A DNA stretch of 64,000 bases from Unio delphinus (GCA_029339505.1 JAQISU010000249.1:248001-312000); one strand, 5' to 3'. Shown: positions 22,424 to 35,134, counted from the first letter of the stretch. The notes: generated by a model not told the origin, from the letters alone. Program-made: numbers and translations.

Positions 22424-23046
22424 TGTAATAAATTTGGAGTAAGTGTTAGTGAATTTGAACCATGCTTGGGTCGTTAGTAGTGATTTTGGGTACAAGCCGA
22501 ATGACTGTCCCTGTAGTAACATAGTCCATATTAAAATTCAGTGGTGTATACAAGTAGTGTGATTGAAAAGGCAGCATTTATGGTTGGAAATCAGTAAATT
22601 ATAGAATGGAATCAATAAGTTGGAACTTGGTAGGTACCGTTTATGTGGCCATAGTGGAAAATTGGCGTATGTATATGAGTGTGATACGCCGGAAATTCTG
22701 TGGATGGACTGGCCTAGGGTCGCGCAGTTAAATATTTCCCAGTTAGTAAGGGAATACTGGTGTAATTTCTATGGCATGACAAGCTATCGGTACGGAAAAC
22801 GGATGATAATGAAGAAAAACCATGTAAAGGTGCAGTTAATGGACGTTTGGGCAAGTTGTCTCCTCTGGGTCGCCCATTGATTACAGCAAAGATTAATAAT
22901 TATAGCAGACACGTCTTTCTTTCCATTTTACAACTCAAGTTGTATGGAAGTCTTTGGAAATTTGGGGAAAACATATGACTTCCAGCGTGACTCGCGCCAG
23001 GGTTTTGACACCACTCGGTCAAGTGAATACCCCTGTGCTTGTAACA
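22424..23046 (+). repeat. LTR 3 (623 bp)
   Basis: A complete LTR ending TGCTTGTAACA, immediately followed by TA repeat. No matching short target duplication is visible between the base left of 16778 and the base right of 23046. Confidence 0.9.
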
Positions 23047-23262
<216 letters not shown>

Positions 23263-23681
23263 TAACTAGTTAAGCCATGGTACCTGTTCTAAAAAGGCCG
23301 TTCTATGGGTTTCCTAATCAGTAACATATATTTCACATTGAAAGAAACTAAAAATAAAGTTTAATGATGTGGTTCATTCTGCAACAATATCTAAAGAGCC
23401 TCATCAAAAATCAAAATTGATATTTTCTGTTGGCCTAGTTTTAAAGCCTTGAAACAGCAACTTATTGGTTTTGGAATAAATACTTTAGAAAAATAAATTT
23501 CAAATTTAAAAAAAAAATCTCTACATATTCAAATCCCTTGAATCTTAACTTTTAAATTCTTTTGTTATGCTGTTTAATATGTGTAAATACTTCCAATGAC
23601 TTTATTATTATGTAACAAAACAAGTTGAGCTGAATATCAATCATTAATGATGAACACATTCAATAGAACCTTGTGTCTCAC

Positions 23682-23747
23682 CTGTATCCATATGCCTGAT
23701 GTTTCTTGTTTCTGACTTAAATTTTTGTAATGCAAAACATAAACATT
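23682..23747 (-). CDS. Weak candidate downstream exon of the SPATA1-like gene
   Basis: Minus strand: a pyrimidine-rich acceptor (TTGTTCTCATTTAG), then 66 bases and a strong donor (ATACAG|GTGAGAC). Two frames are open, including the phase-1 frame required after 25049-25190. An alternative inner acceptor would give 30 bases. No similarity to SPATA1 is recognised, so this rests on splice signals only. Confidence 0.22.
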
Positions 23748-24701
23748 CTAAATGAGAACAATAATATATATCTTACCACATTTATACATTTAAAAATACT
23801 AACTACATCTATATGATCAAATAATACTTGATAAAAAAGGAACAAAAAAACAATCATTGATTCAAAATCGTACAAAATGAAACAGCATTGAACTAAAACA
23901 TCCACATTTTTCAACCATGATACAGGATGCCAGCTGTAAACAGAGGTTCTAGATTGCAAACTATGTGCCAAAAGTTAAAGGCATTACAACAACATAATCA
24001 TTCAATAAACAGCTCTAGATGTCTACTATTTACAGCCAGTCTGTCTCATAGAGAAAATATTTTAGATGCTTTTTTGCCATAGTTATATCACATCAGTTAA
24101 TTCCCTTTATCCAGTTATCTCCCCTTGAATAGTGTTTATAAGCCAACACAATGTATAGTTGAAGTATAAATTGTGGGAAAAAAAAAGGATCTGAGGAAAA
24201 TAAAAGAGGTTTTACCACTAAAAAATAAAACTTTTTTTTACTAATCTCTTGGAATCCATACTATGAAAATATCAGCAAAATTAAAAAATATTAATAGTAC
24301 AATAAAAGTATCATTAACTCTTACATCTTCTTTTGACAATTTTTGCATGAGAGCTGTTGCATTATGTTATCACTGGTTTCAATATTTAAAATTTATATTT
24401 GATCAATTCAAGCTCGTTTTAATTTTTATATGATATACTTTATCATAGATTTACTACACTGTATCAGAAACCTTGAAGAGCTCAACAAATTTTAGTGACA
24501 AATTGTATACATGTATATGAACAAAAAGTTTACATGACAAAAAAACTGCAAACACTGTGATGCTCATGTGACAAAGATTACAAAGGGGAGATAAATCAGG
24601 TCAAGTAAAATTAACAGAATGATATTAATAGGCAGACGCTAACGTTGTATAAGCTACCTATGCTAACAATGCGAAAAGCATTCCTAAGCTCTTATACTTA
24701 C

Positions 24702-24719
24702 TGTTGCCATGGTTTCTTT
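24702..24719 (-). CDS. Candidate 18-bp micro-exon of the SPATA1-like gene
   Basis: Minus strand: TTGATTAAC branch-like motif, TTTTTGACATGAACAG acceptor, 18 bases, then an ideal donor GTAAGTATAAG. Eighteen bases preserve the incoming phase 1 and would add Lys-Arg-Asn-His-Gly-Asn after the Ala of the preceding exon. It is only about 330 bases from that exon. Short exons are hard to prove by eye. Confidence 0.33.
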
Positions 24720-25048
24720 CTGTTCATGTCAAAAATTTGGATTGTTAATCAAACTTGAAGATTATATTCAAAACTTTCAAACATATTTCAAATACTATAT
24801 AAGTCTGAAAAAAGCATGAATACTTTTTTTTTATTCAATATTCATCATTAATTTGCAATTCCTTATTAATGCTTCAAGGTGAAGATTGAAACTAAGAGTG
24901 ATTCAACACCAAGAGCAAAAATGTGAGAAGTTAACAATTGTTCATTTTTTTTTTCAAACAGGCCATAAATGTAAAACTGTAAAGAAATCTAAGAGCTACA
25001 TTATAATGTGCCGATTTGTTCAAACATTTTAATCTGGGGCTCACTTAC

Positions 25049-25190
25049 TTGCTGGGCCATAGTTGGGCCTGTAAGTATCGTATTCTAAAGATGTTTGCGT
25101 TTGCGGCCTGGTGGAGCCTTCACTACTGGCAGCAAGGGCAGCTCTAACCTCAGGTGTTGCCTCTAGTAAATAAATCTCAGGTGCATAGGC
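25049..25190 (-). CDS. SPATA1: SPATA1-like protein, third recognised exon
   Basis: Minus strand: TTAATTTTAG acceptor, 142 bases, AA|GTAAGTGAG donor, entering in phase 0 and leaving with one spare base. It begins AYAPEIYLLEATPEVRAAL, matching the (P)x(F/Y)AxxPE(I/L)YLL block that follows the ubiquitin-like N-terminal domain in SPATA1 proteins. The rest is a polar, Ser/Thr/Pro/Gln-rich linker ending EYDTYRPNYGPA. GC content is higher than the surroundings, as expected for an exon. In vertebrates SPATA1 is a testis and ciliated-tissue protein of poorly known role; that is family knowledge, not seen here. The coding frame joins cleanly to 30917-30970. Confidence 0.83.
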
Positions 25191-26499
25191 CTAAAATTAA
25201 AGTGATTATACCTTTAAATATTAGAGAATAAATGAGGCATTCAATTTCTCAAACTTAGTAACACAGATATGACATTTCATTTGAATCCAATAACATTTGT
25301 TGCACAAATCTTACATCATTTTCATTGGTTAACTAAACGGTCAAAGTCTTGTACAACTATTTTTTAATTTAATATAATTTTTTTTCTAACTTTCACAAAT
25401 TCTGTCCAAGCAGATAAATTTGTTAATGGATTTTGCCAAACTACAAAAAGGACAATCATTTTTTCCCAGATTTAAAGGCTGTCAGCAATTTTAAGGCTGA
25501 TGAAATGTTTTGTACTGAATAAATGTAACATTTTTTCACAGTTTTATGGTATAGTTGACACTGTATAGTCGCAAAGCTGATCTGACAAATTTAAGCTCAT
25601 GTTATAAAGGAAAGAGTCATGGGTAAATGATAAATGGGAGGGCTGACTGGCCATTATTTTAAACTTGGGTCATGAAATGGAATAGTAAGTCTAACTCCAA
25701 CTCAATTCATGAAGGCAAGTGAAAAGCCCAGACAATAATTGTCAGTCAGTTATACACATCCTAGACAAATAAAAAGTCATGCATTAGGAAGGAATCACAC
25801 CAGGATTTTAAATGGGATAAATGACAGGTGGTTAAGTCTGATTTCAATGTTGAGACATTAAATCCATATAATTTTCCTGGTTCATCATACAAAATGGGAG
25901 TGTTCACAATTTTATCTGAAACTGAACTGAGCATATATGCACACTTTTGATGCACATCTGTTTAATATATGCACAGTCACTGCAAATTATTCTCTAAACA
26001 AAACACCTCAAAAACTTTTTAACATTGATTATTTGGCTGCCAAAGAGACTAAAAAGTGAACCATATTTTACAAAACTATGCTTATCCATAGTAATCTAAG
26101 AGAATAATTGTTTCAGGGCAATTAGTTGTCATTAATGACTACAAAAATAATCTGTATTTCTCAAATTCATATATAATCTCTTTAATCCTGAAAATCACAT
26201 CATCCAATTCTGCTTAATCATACTAAAAAGGTTTTCATGAAAACACTTAGAAGTTCAAAAGGTTAAAAACTGTGCATAAAGTTCTCTTTCAAAAATTGTT
26301 GCTATGGTTTCAAAGTCTGATATGCTTATCTTCTTCTAACTATAATTAAGATTGTACAATACCATGGTACAACATTTTTGTAATATTTTCTTCTACTAGA
26401 TATCAGATGGATGGATGGATGGACAAATATATATGAACGGACACCAGCAACACAATATACATGATGCCATCACAGAGGGGCCTAGAATAAACCAAGATG

Positions 26500-27035
26500 A
26501 GATACCTCAGTATAATGTTGTCCCTTTTATAAGATATATTTTATTATGGATGTCATGGATCCCAACTCTTTATTTAATAATAATGTTATGAATACAATGC
26601 CTTAATATAAGGTATCTCTTTAATATTATATGCATAGTCATGGATCTGATTTCATTATTGAATAGTAATGTTATGAATAAAATATCTCAATATAAGGTGT
26701 CCCTTTAATATTATATGCATGGTCATGGATCTTATTTCATTATTGAATAGTAATATTATGAATACAATACCTCAATATAAGGTGTCCCTTTAATATTGTA
26801 TGCATGGTCATGGATCTGATTTCATTATTTAATAGTAATGTTATGAATACAATACCTCAATATAAGGTGTCCCTTTAATATTATATGCATAGTCATGGAT
26901 CTGATTTCATTATTTAATAGTAATGTTATGAATACAATACCTCAATATAAGGTGTCCCTTTAATATTGTATGCATGGTCATGGATCTGATTTATTTAATA
27001 GTAATGTTATGCATACAATGCCTCAATATAAGATA
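26500..27035. repeat. 85-bp tandem repeat, about 6 units
   Basis: Units around CAATATAAGGTGTCCCTTTA, ATGCATGGTCATGGATCTGA and TAGTAATGTTATGAATACAA. The left-most unit is the most diverged. Phrases are shared with 10800-11424. Confidence 0.92.
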
Positions 27036-27169
27036 ACCTCACCATTAGGAGGTCCACTTTTATAGCTACCAGGAAAGGTCTAATAGCAAGGGAGTACTGC
27101 ATAGATGTAATAGTAAAAATGCTTACTTTCACATTTGGTCAAATTCTGTTCAGCAGTGTTTGAGAAGTC

Positions 27170-27520
27170 TCTTAACATTTCTTTTTCTTTGTACATGAGG
27201 AGTTAGGGTGGGACTGCCTGCAGTCACCAGGATTATCCCAGTGCAGTTGCAAGAAGTCAACTTACCTCACTATTGAACTGATGCAGGTGAGGAGGGGTTA
27301 TGGACTACCTGTCATACACAGATTAGTCATAAACAGTTAACATGATAGCTGAGGTAGCAAGGCAATGAACAGGTGAAGGTAACCTGGTGACAAAAATCAT
27401 AGGACTGAGGTGAAAACCATTTTCATTTCACCAGTAACTCAACCCCCTGGGGAAGAAATCACCAGGGATGGGCTACACCAAAAATGGCTGTATGTGGTGT
27501 TAAATTGGGCTTGGAAGACC
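27170..27520. repeat. Probable dispersed repeat with a perfect but unused donor
   Basis: GC-richer than its surroundings, with GTTATGGACTACCTGTCATA, a CCCCCTGGGGAAG palindrome and AAAAATGGCTGTATGTGGTG near one end, as in SINE tails. The minus strand has GAG|GTAAGT at 27260-27268, but all three upstream frames are closed, so it is not an exon. Confidence 0.45.
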
Positions 27521-28325
27521 CCTTCTGATTATAGCTTGATATAATTTTAATTTCAAATTTGACCTTTTTTGATCCACTGTCTAAACTAACACTATACTTT
27601 CATTATGAACATGGGAAAATAAGCAATTCCAATGAATTATTGAAGGGTAACTCATATTTCATATTGATTTTAACTTTTGGAAACAACAAGCATGCTCTGT
27701 ACATTTTGAATGAAATAAGTTTAATGTATCTTAGACACAATTATTGCAATTAAATTATGGGGCTAACACATGAGTGGGTGATAAGGGGTCTTTCAATATT
27801 ACCCTTGTGTGCATTCCTAGCCACCACATTTAAATATATAGGGTACATATATGGAATAATTTTTTGTATTATTTCCTGTCATTTAGGTCCTGTATTTTAA
27901 GGCTTCTACCTTGAATAATATGTACATCACACAAATAATTTAAAAAATGAAGCTCGATTTCAAAAGAAAACAATTTCGAAACCTTCTTCAAATTCTTTTC
28001 TGGATGCATGTCAAATGTAAATGTCAAGCTAAATTTAGAACTGTAATCTTTTTGCTAACTTATTAGATGTTTTATTGACCTAATTGACGAGGGATGCTGA
28101 AGATCTTGAAGCAATCAGCTGTAACAATGGGTAAATACTGTCCTTTCTTATTTATCTGACCAAGCAATTTATGTGGTCATTAGTTTACAATGTGCCTGAT
28201 GGAAAATTTTGATACTGCCATAACAGTTATAATTAAATAATCCGCACAAGACATCCAAACCTATTTTAAACTACAGTAATATCTAAATATGTCAGAATGA
28301 AAGCTAAATCTGAATGATCTATGCT

Positions 28326-28437
28326 GAATGGTTCTATGTTGTTGTTGAATGGTTCTGTGTTGTTGTTGAATGGTTCTATGTTGTTGTTGAATGGTTCTAT
28401 GTTGTTGTTGAATGGTTCTATGTTGTTGTTGAATCAT
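28326..28437. repeat. 21-bp tandem repeat, five units
   Basis: GAATGGTTCTATGTTGTTGT plus T, nearly exact. Confidence 0.97.
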
Positions 28438-29991
28438 ATCTCAGAGCCATTTTAAAAATGTTACTGACTGTTCACGTCACACAGATGTGAAGTAGATGTC
28501 TGGAGGTAATAGAAAGCAGTCAAATGAACAAAGCAGGTATAGGGTCACAAGGGTATCAGTGTTTCCCCCTGTAACACTTAAAACAAATCTCACCACTTCA
28601 AGACTGTTTATATACTGCACACTAATCTAATTGTAGTGAGGTGCAAATAGTATTTTCTTAATGACTGCATAAGTATATCCAATGTATGATGTAGCATATT
28701 ATCTAACGTTTTATGATTCCTGGATTGTATAATAAATATAATAAAGATTTTAGATGTCTCTCCCTGTCTGTTTTATGCCATGCAGAAATAATCCAATAAC
28801 ACTGCTCAACTCCATCAAACTTTTAGTTATCTCCAGTAGCCATCATAAACAGTAATTATCATAAATAATTATAAATTTTTAAGTCAACCCGAGATTTTGG
28901 CTCCTATGACTGGGTATAAAATATATTATTAAAAGAAAAACATTTTTCTATGATATTTCAAAGTAAAGGAACTATAAATACAGTAGTTGATAAAACATGA
29001 GAAACATTTTTTTATATCATTTTCATCAAAATATGCTTCAGAAGCAATAGTCGATATCTACTCCTAGAAGCCATAGTAAATTGGGCAAAAGTTACAGGCT
29101 TGGGGTAGCCGTGGAGTACATTCAGTATGGCCTCTAACAGAAGCAAAGTTCATGCTTAAAAAATTACATTGATTAGCCACTAATGCTGAGGCCTCTCATG
29201 ATATATATGCAGTCCATTCTTACAATTACTATACTAATTCAGATGCATAATACACAGTCAACCTGTTCTGTGTAAAGCATAAAATATAGGTCACTGTGAC
29301 CTTCCTTGGTTAACATTGATGTAGTATTAACTGAAATGCATAAAATATCCATTTCCCAGATCATAAGATAAAGAGACAAATACCTTTAAACACCAAATTT
29401 CAACCCAGAGCTAAATCATGAAAAGAGGTCACATATTCCTGTTTTGTGTAATAAGTTTCATGGTACTATACAGGATTATATAGCATGCCAGAAACTTATC
29501 CAGTCATGAGCTAAACACAAAATCGGAATGAAATAGGATCAACCAAACATTGGGATGAATGTGTATACGCCAATGCTCAAAGTATTTTAAGAAGAATAGT
29601 GACAGTGCTCTTGTGCTAAAGGCCAGTCTTAAAAATAAAATCTTAACAATTAAATGTGAAATAAAGGTCTCAGTGACCTGTTATTGTAAAGGTTTGGTGC
29701 TAACAGATATGCATATAATCATCTATTTTGTTGATTGCAGAATGAAGAAAAATTTAAAAATAAACTTAAAGCATAAAATGTAATCATTAGTGAAGCATGA
29801 AATATGGCTGCCAGTGACCTACTTCTGTGCTGATGGTGTAGTACTCATGAAGATGCAGCAAGTTTCACAATTTCAGATGTAACAGTATGCATACAAGGTA
29901 CAAAAACCTGAACTAAAAACAAAAACTTAACAAAGATTATATTATTGTATAAAGCTTTCCCCTTTAACCACCTACCCATGGACCAAGTACT

Positions 29992-30475
29992 CCAAACTTG
30001 TACCCTGGACCCAGATAGAAATCCCAGACCAAACTTGTACCTTGGACCCAGATAGAAAGACCAGTCCAAACTTGTACCTTGGATCCAGATAGAAAGACCA
30101 GTCCAAACTTGTACCTTGGACCCAGATAGAAAGACCAGTCCAAACTTGTACCTTGGACCCAGATAGAAAGACCAGTCCAAACTTGTACCCTGGACCCAGA
30201 TAGAAAGACCAGTCCAAACGTGTACCCTGGACCCAGATAGAAAGACCAGTCTAAACTTGTACCCTGGACCCAGATAGAAAGACCAGTCTAAATTTGTACC
30301 TTGGACCCAGATAGAAAGACCAGTCTAAACTTGTACCCTGAACCCAGATAGAAAGACCAGTCCAAACTTGTATCCTGGACCCAGATAGAAATCCCAGTCC
30401 AAACTTGTACCCTGGACCCAGATAGAAATCCCAGTCTAAACTTATACCCTGGACCCAGATAGAAAGACCAGTTGA
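29992..30475. repeat. 37-bp minisatellite, 13 units
   Basis: Units of ACTTGTACCCTGGACCCAGA followed by TAGAAAGACCAGTCCAA. Because 37 is not a multiple of three and the unit lacks stops on the minus strand, three units give a 37-residue super-repeat. The array lies about 440 bases from the SPATA1-like exon at 30917. Confidence 0.97.
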
Positions 30476-30916
30476 AATGGTCATGCTTTGGTATATGTGG
30501 ATGCCAATTCTAAATGTCAGCAGCAGATCAATAGCTTTCTTTCACTTCGTGAGGTATGCTGAAAATGTTTATGTGCAATAAAATATGCAATTCAGATGTT
30601 TATCCAGTTTGCAATGGGGGTGACTCCAAGCCAACATTTTGGACCAAAATCTGTGAAAATTAGAAGAACTAAATCTGAGATTTTATGTCTTGTACAGCTA
30701 TAACAAAATTACTTTAAAAGCCAAGAGGGCAGCCTCACATTCATGAATGTACTACAAAAACAGATCATTATTTTTGTACAAAATAAAACTTTTCTCAATG
30801 TATTACAGAAATCAATGAAAAATCTGAAGTATTCCTTATCACAGAAACATCTCACTCTTTTCATTCAAAGTGGTTTTTCACATGTACACATTTTATATGA
30901 CCAAAACAGCTCTTAC

Positions 30917-30970
30917 ATTTGGAGGCAAAAAGTGCTTTGCTTTCATCTGATATTCTTGTTTTGACTTCAG
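30917..30970 (-). CDS. SPATA1: SPATA1-like protein, second recognised exon (54 bp)
   Basis: Minus strand: strong acceptor CTTTTTCTTTCCAG, 18 codons LKSKQEYQMKAKHFLPPN, then donor AAT|GTAAGAG. It enters and leaves in phase 0. The K-Q-E...K-K-F-P-P pattern is the conserved basic linker between the GRSL motif and the PE(I/L)YLL motif of SPATA1. Its position and phase fit exactly between 56369-56486 and 25049-25190. The exon was found by predicting what should lie between those two, and the fit to both neighbours is the main support. Confidence 0.85.
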
Positions 30971-32099
30971 CTGGAAAGAAAAAGAAAAACACTGTTAAAG
31001 GTATTTTTTTAAAATTCAAGCGGAACACACTTGTTATAATCTCAGAAGAAATTTATGCAGACAAGATAAAAATTGCGAAGACTGCTATAAAATCTCGATA
31101 ACATATTATTAGCAGTGTGACAGTCAAAATGCATGAAAAATGCCCATAAAAGTCAAATGGTCCAGCATTTGATTATGATTTTCTATAAATGATTTGTTTT
31201 TTTTAAAAACTGTGTTTTCCATGGTGAACAACAAATTCCAGTTAATATAGCTTTCTATTATTTATTACAAACCAAGCACCAACAACATAGCAGATGATAA
31301 ATGTACTGGTTTAAATGATACAAGTAACTTACTAATCATTACCAAATATAGGAAACCAATATTGTCTTAAAAAAAATTATAAAAAATATTTGCCAATAAT
31401 TCAATGGTCAATCCGTTGTATTAAATTAAACGTCATCACTACAAACTGCTTCCTATTAATCACATTATTGCAAATTTGACCTTGTCAAATATTACACTGA
31501 TTTTAGTATACATGTTTCAAAAATACAAAACGAAGACTCCATTTGTATATTTTAAATAAAATAAACACCATCAAATCATGTATTATAAAGTCAACAAAAT
31601 GTACAATGTATTAACTTATAAAAACTCATTTCCAACATTCTTTGCTAATTTCTCTCAAATCTGCAAAGCAGCACATTCTGTTAACAGATCAATTTTAATA
31701 TTGTAATATTGATACTGCATATAAAATATTGTAATTTCATACCAATACTACATAAATACTTCATCAATAAGTGGACAAACCTAAAGAGAGAGACACGTAT
31801 CAAATGGCAACTACTACTAGCTAGAAAGAATTGAAGGGAATCTACAACCAGTCTATTTACTAAAGACTCCAACATATCTAATCTGGAAGCAACTAGTAGG
31901 ACGATGAAAAATTTGTTTGCATAAATATACTCCCACCACTTGCACACACGACACCCTTATTTCCATGAAGGACATAATCTAAGATCAATAAAAACAAATA
32001 GACATCACAAGAAGACGTTTAAAGAATAACCCCACGCCAATTTATCTATCTAGGAGCAGAAGATAAATTATGATTTTGTAAAAATAACTTTTACATATG

Positions 32100-32420
32100 T
32101 GATTGATACCATTTACATTTGGGACCATGTAGAAATGATAAGAAATCATAAGAATTTTTTCAGTGAAAATAATAATAACCATCTGCTAAGAACAAGACAG
32201 TGGTCATATTCAATGCTGAATTGGAAATTTAGGAGAAACAGCACTAAATATATACCTGTAAAAAAATCCCACTAAAAAAATCCCACTGAAAAAAATCCCA
32301 CTAAAGAAATCCCACTAAAGAAAATAATACTAAAAAAATAACACCTGAAAGTCTAATGGGGACAATTTTCATGTTGGTATAACTAGACATCATAAGAAGA
32401 CTTGTGATTAAAATCCTGTG
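32100..32420. repeat. Dispersed repeat copy with a 15-16 bp inner array
   Basis: ACATCATAAGAAGACTTGTG and GACAATTTTCATGTTGG place it in the family at 8925-9965. At 32259-32345 there is a short array of AAAAAAATCCCACTA units. Confidence 0.6.
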
Positions 32421-33394
32421 TTCATTTCAGATAATTAAAATATACTAAATTTTATTTGACTTATCATTAGTTCAAGTATTAATTAGAAAGTCATCACAAT
32501 GAATTTTTAAATAAGCTCAGGTTGAAAGTTTTTCTTATAAGACTCTGACCTACATTCAAAAGATTCAATGCAATTCAGCAATTTTACTAGTGTCGTCTTT
32601 TCATCCATGATCTTGCTGGTTTAGTGCACAAAAAGTCTGCTATGTGTGTTTTCCTCATGATTGTTTTTTTAATTAATGCCATGTATATATGTACACAGTA
32701 TATTATTGGTCTACTTGCGTTGCAAATTAAAGTAAAATTAAATTAATTATTTCTGAGAACCAGACTGTTAGCAACTAGTTCATATCGCCATGCTTTAAGC
32801 TTATATTTTGAAAAGTGTCACACTCATATAGAAGATTTAACTATTGGTAACTGTACTATTCAGGGAAAAAAAGGTTATGTGGTGGCATGTTCAAATACCA
32901 TGCACTCAGTAAGTGTGTCAGTTTTCACCCTAGTGCAGCAGGCTATTTCTATGGGGCCAGTGACTTTTTTATTGTGCCATTAAACCAAAAAACACTCCAA
33001 GTTGAACCATGTACTTTTGATTAATATTGGGTGAAGTGATTTATGATGGCAAACAATAGTTGTTGAAGACCATATTCCATTTCTTTGCTGCATTTAAGAC
33101 ATATAGCTGGCAGATGGCATACCAAAAACCTTGATGCTAAATTGAATTTGATTAAGTACTGCACTTGACTAAGTTTACTGAATAATTGGCCAAATTAAAG
33201 ACACAGTCACGTATGGCTAGAAAAGACAAGTTTAATCCAAACAAAAAACCTTGTTATCTGTTTAACTTACATGTTGTATGAAACCTTTTTGTCGGATTAC
33301 ATGAGTGTTTAGCTAACAGAAACGGATCCATGATTCCTGGTGATAAATGTCAGTGCTGAAGAGCCATTTTTTAAAATATGGGCAGTAGCAAAGG

Positions 33395-33510
33395 AGGTGA
33401 GATGAGTTAACAAGGTATCCCAAGGTATAAAAAGTATCCCAAGATATACAAGGCATCCCAAGGTAATAAGGTATACAACATATCCCAAGGTATACAAGGT
33501 ATTCAGGGCT
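33395..33510. repeat. Short tandem repeat of TATCCCAAGGTATA units
   Basis: About seven imperfect units of 14-20 bases (AAGGTATCCCAAGGTATACA). Strongly degenerate. Confidence 0.75.
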
Positions 33511-33559
33511 AAACTCCAAAACTATTTTAGCCCCTGCACAAATGGTATAGTAACCTGTC

Positions 33560-33955
33560 ACGTAGCTGACACATAACCTAATATAGCTAATACACAGCCT
33601 AATATCACTACACATAACCTAATATAGCTAATACACAGTCTAATATATCTTATATGTAGCCAAATATAGCTAATACATAGCCTAATATACCTAATACATA
33701 ACCTAATATACCTAATACATAGCCTAATATACCTAATACATAACCTAATATAGCTAATAAATATCCTAATATAATTACTATATAACCTATTATAGTTCAT
33801 ACACATCCTAACAAATCTGATATATTGCTAAATATAGCTAATACATAACCTAATATAACTACTACATAACCTATTATAGCTAATACACAACCCAACAGAT
33901 CTGATATATAGCTAAATATAGCTAATATGTAGCCTAATATAACTACATACTGGAT
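33560..33955. repeat. 21-bp minisatellite, about 18 units
   Basis: TAATACATAACCTAATATAG plus C, with substitutions. The 7-codon period gives a CIRYIRL-like repeat on the minus strand. Confidence 0.95.
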
Positions 33956-33959
33956 AACA

Positions 33960-34077
33960 GACTGGTCCTATATTCATTTGTGACCAGTTAGGCACTAAGA
34001 CTGGTCCTATATTCATTTATAACCAGTTAGGCACTAAGACTGGTCCTATATTCATTTATGACCAGTTAGGCACTATA
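33960..34077. repeat. 39-bp tandem repeat, three copies
   Basis: AGACTGGTCCTATATTCATT followed by TATGACCAGTTAGGCACTA; almost exact. Confidence 0.96.
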
Positions 34078-34993
34078 CAATGTCCTGCTGTGAAAACAAT
34101 TTGTTTATTTGATCATCCATTCGTAAGGAGCAGCAATGTATAGATTTTCTAGATGGCCAGCATGGTAGTTATTAGTGTTCCAACTCACTCAGAAAAATCC
34201 AACTCAGTACTTGCTACACTCTTGACAAACAATCTGTCAGTTAGCTTGATTCCTTCCACATGTTCCTTTTAACAGATGTAATGGTATGAGTTTAAAACAG
34301 ATTCAGATAAATAAAAGTTCAGTGATAAATGATATTGTGTTTTCTTTTATCTTCATTTTCTTTTCATTGGCAAATTTTTACATTATTTAATTATTTACCA
34401 TGACAAAGATTTTTTAAAATAGATGACATTAAAGGTTAGTAGATGATTATATTTCCAGTGTACACAAAGATCCCTTGCCCAAGACTTTATGACTGATATA
34501 AAGATCAAGGCAAACAATGTTCGTTTAGCAAGTAATTATAATGAAAATCATTCTTCATCTAGCATGTTATTAACAAAAGCATATATGTTTGTTTACTGTC
34601 AAAGTTTGAAATGAGTTTGTACACTGACAATGAGGTTGTAGCAAAGCATCACCAGCCTGTAATTTTAAATGAAGACCTGTAAAATTAAATGAAGACCTGT
34701 ACAAGGACCAAAAATGTACAGGAAGATTTTTATATTCTCTGGGTTTCTGGATACCAATAAAACATAAACTACTAGCATGTCTGACTTTGCAATTTTAAAG
34801 ACTGAGCTCTCATGTTCTTTATTTCGCTGCAACTAAATTTAGCCTGGGCAAACCAATACAAAACTACCACCTGTTATATGCAATATGCAAAGATATATTG
34901 CTTGAAAAATGTTGTCTTAGCCAAGTTTTTTTAAAAAGAAAAAGCAATTTGCCCATATTGTTAGGATGTAGCTGACAGTTTGTCTCAGTTTCC

Positions 34994-35134
34994 TCATCTG
35001 TGCTTAATGTTACTCCACTTGGCAAGAGACATGCAATGAATACAGAGAAACTTTCTTGCCAAAGAATCTAAGCTGAGGAATTCTGTTTCCACCAGTTGAA
35101 ATTTATACACCCCTACTTCTGCATGTTCACCAGT
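34994..35134 (-). other. Coding-like fragment of unknown origin
   Basis: The minus strand is open from the edge of the 37-bp array to a TGA at 34994, reading ITDCTGEHAEVGVYKFQLVE and VETEFLSLDSLARKF. The composition looks protein-like but no splice sites or family are recognised. It could be a decayed transposon piece or chance. Confidence 0.2.

Larger units (their letters stand above)
16778..23046 (+). mobile_element. Tandem non-autonomous LTR retrotransposon (LTR-int-LTR-int-LTR)
   Basis: Three 623-bp LTRs (16778, 19601 and 22424) are spaced exactly 2823 bp apart and separated by two internal regions of 2200 bp. Each LTR begins TGT and ends ACA. A purine-rich tract (AAAGGCGGGGGTAA) sits directly before the second and third LTRs, and a TGGTGACAGCG primer-binding-like site lies shortly after the first and second. 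One unit plus a second LTR would be a 3446-bp element. The internal region has no frame above 90 codons, so it lacks gag, protease, reverse transcriptase and integrase. It would need proteins from an autonomous relative. The GGAGGGGG-type tract before TGTAAT is Ty3/gypsy-like, which is inference. LTR copies differ from each other at only two sites that I can see. Confidence 0.88.
23262..25048 (-). other. Region downstream of the last certain SPATA1-like exon
   Basis: AT-rich and free of tandem arrays. The 3' part of the SPATA1-like gene is expected to the left of 25049. Two splice-bordered candidates are given separately. I cannot see the coiled-coil C-terminal region. Confidence 0.4.
25191..30916 (-). 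other. SPATA1-like intron (5.7 kb)
   Basis: Bounded by GTAAGAG and TTTTAG on the minus strand. It contains the 85-, 21- and 37-bp arrays listed separately and a SINE-like segment at about 27170-27520. The remainder (25191-26499, 27520-28320 and 28440-29980) shows no credible exon. Confidence 0.7.

Noticed and set aside
27125..27200. Minus-strand frame with a GTAAGC donor (LMYKEKEMLRDF)
   Set aside because: Begins after an in-frame stop, lies in repeat-like sequence and does not fit the SPATA1-like reading frame or family.
27260..27315. Perfect donor GAG|GTAAGT with a CAG acceptor upstream (minus strand)
   Set aside because: All three frames between the sites contain stops; the segment looks like a dispersed repeat.
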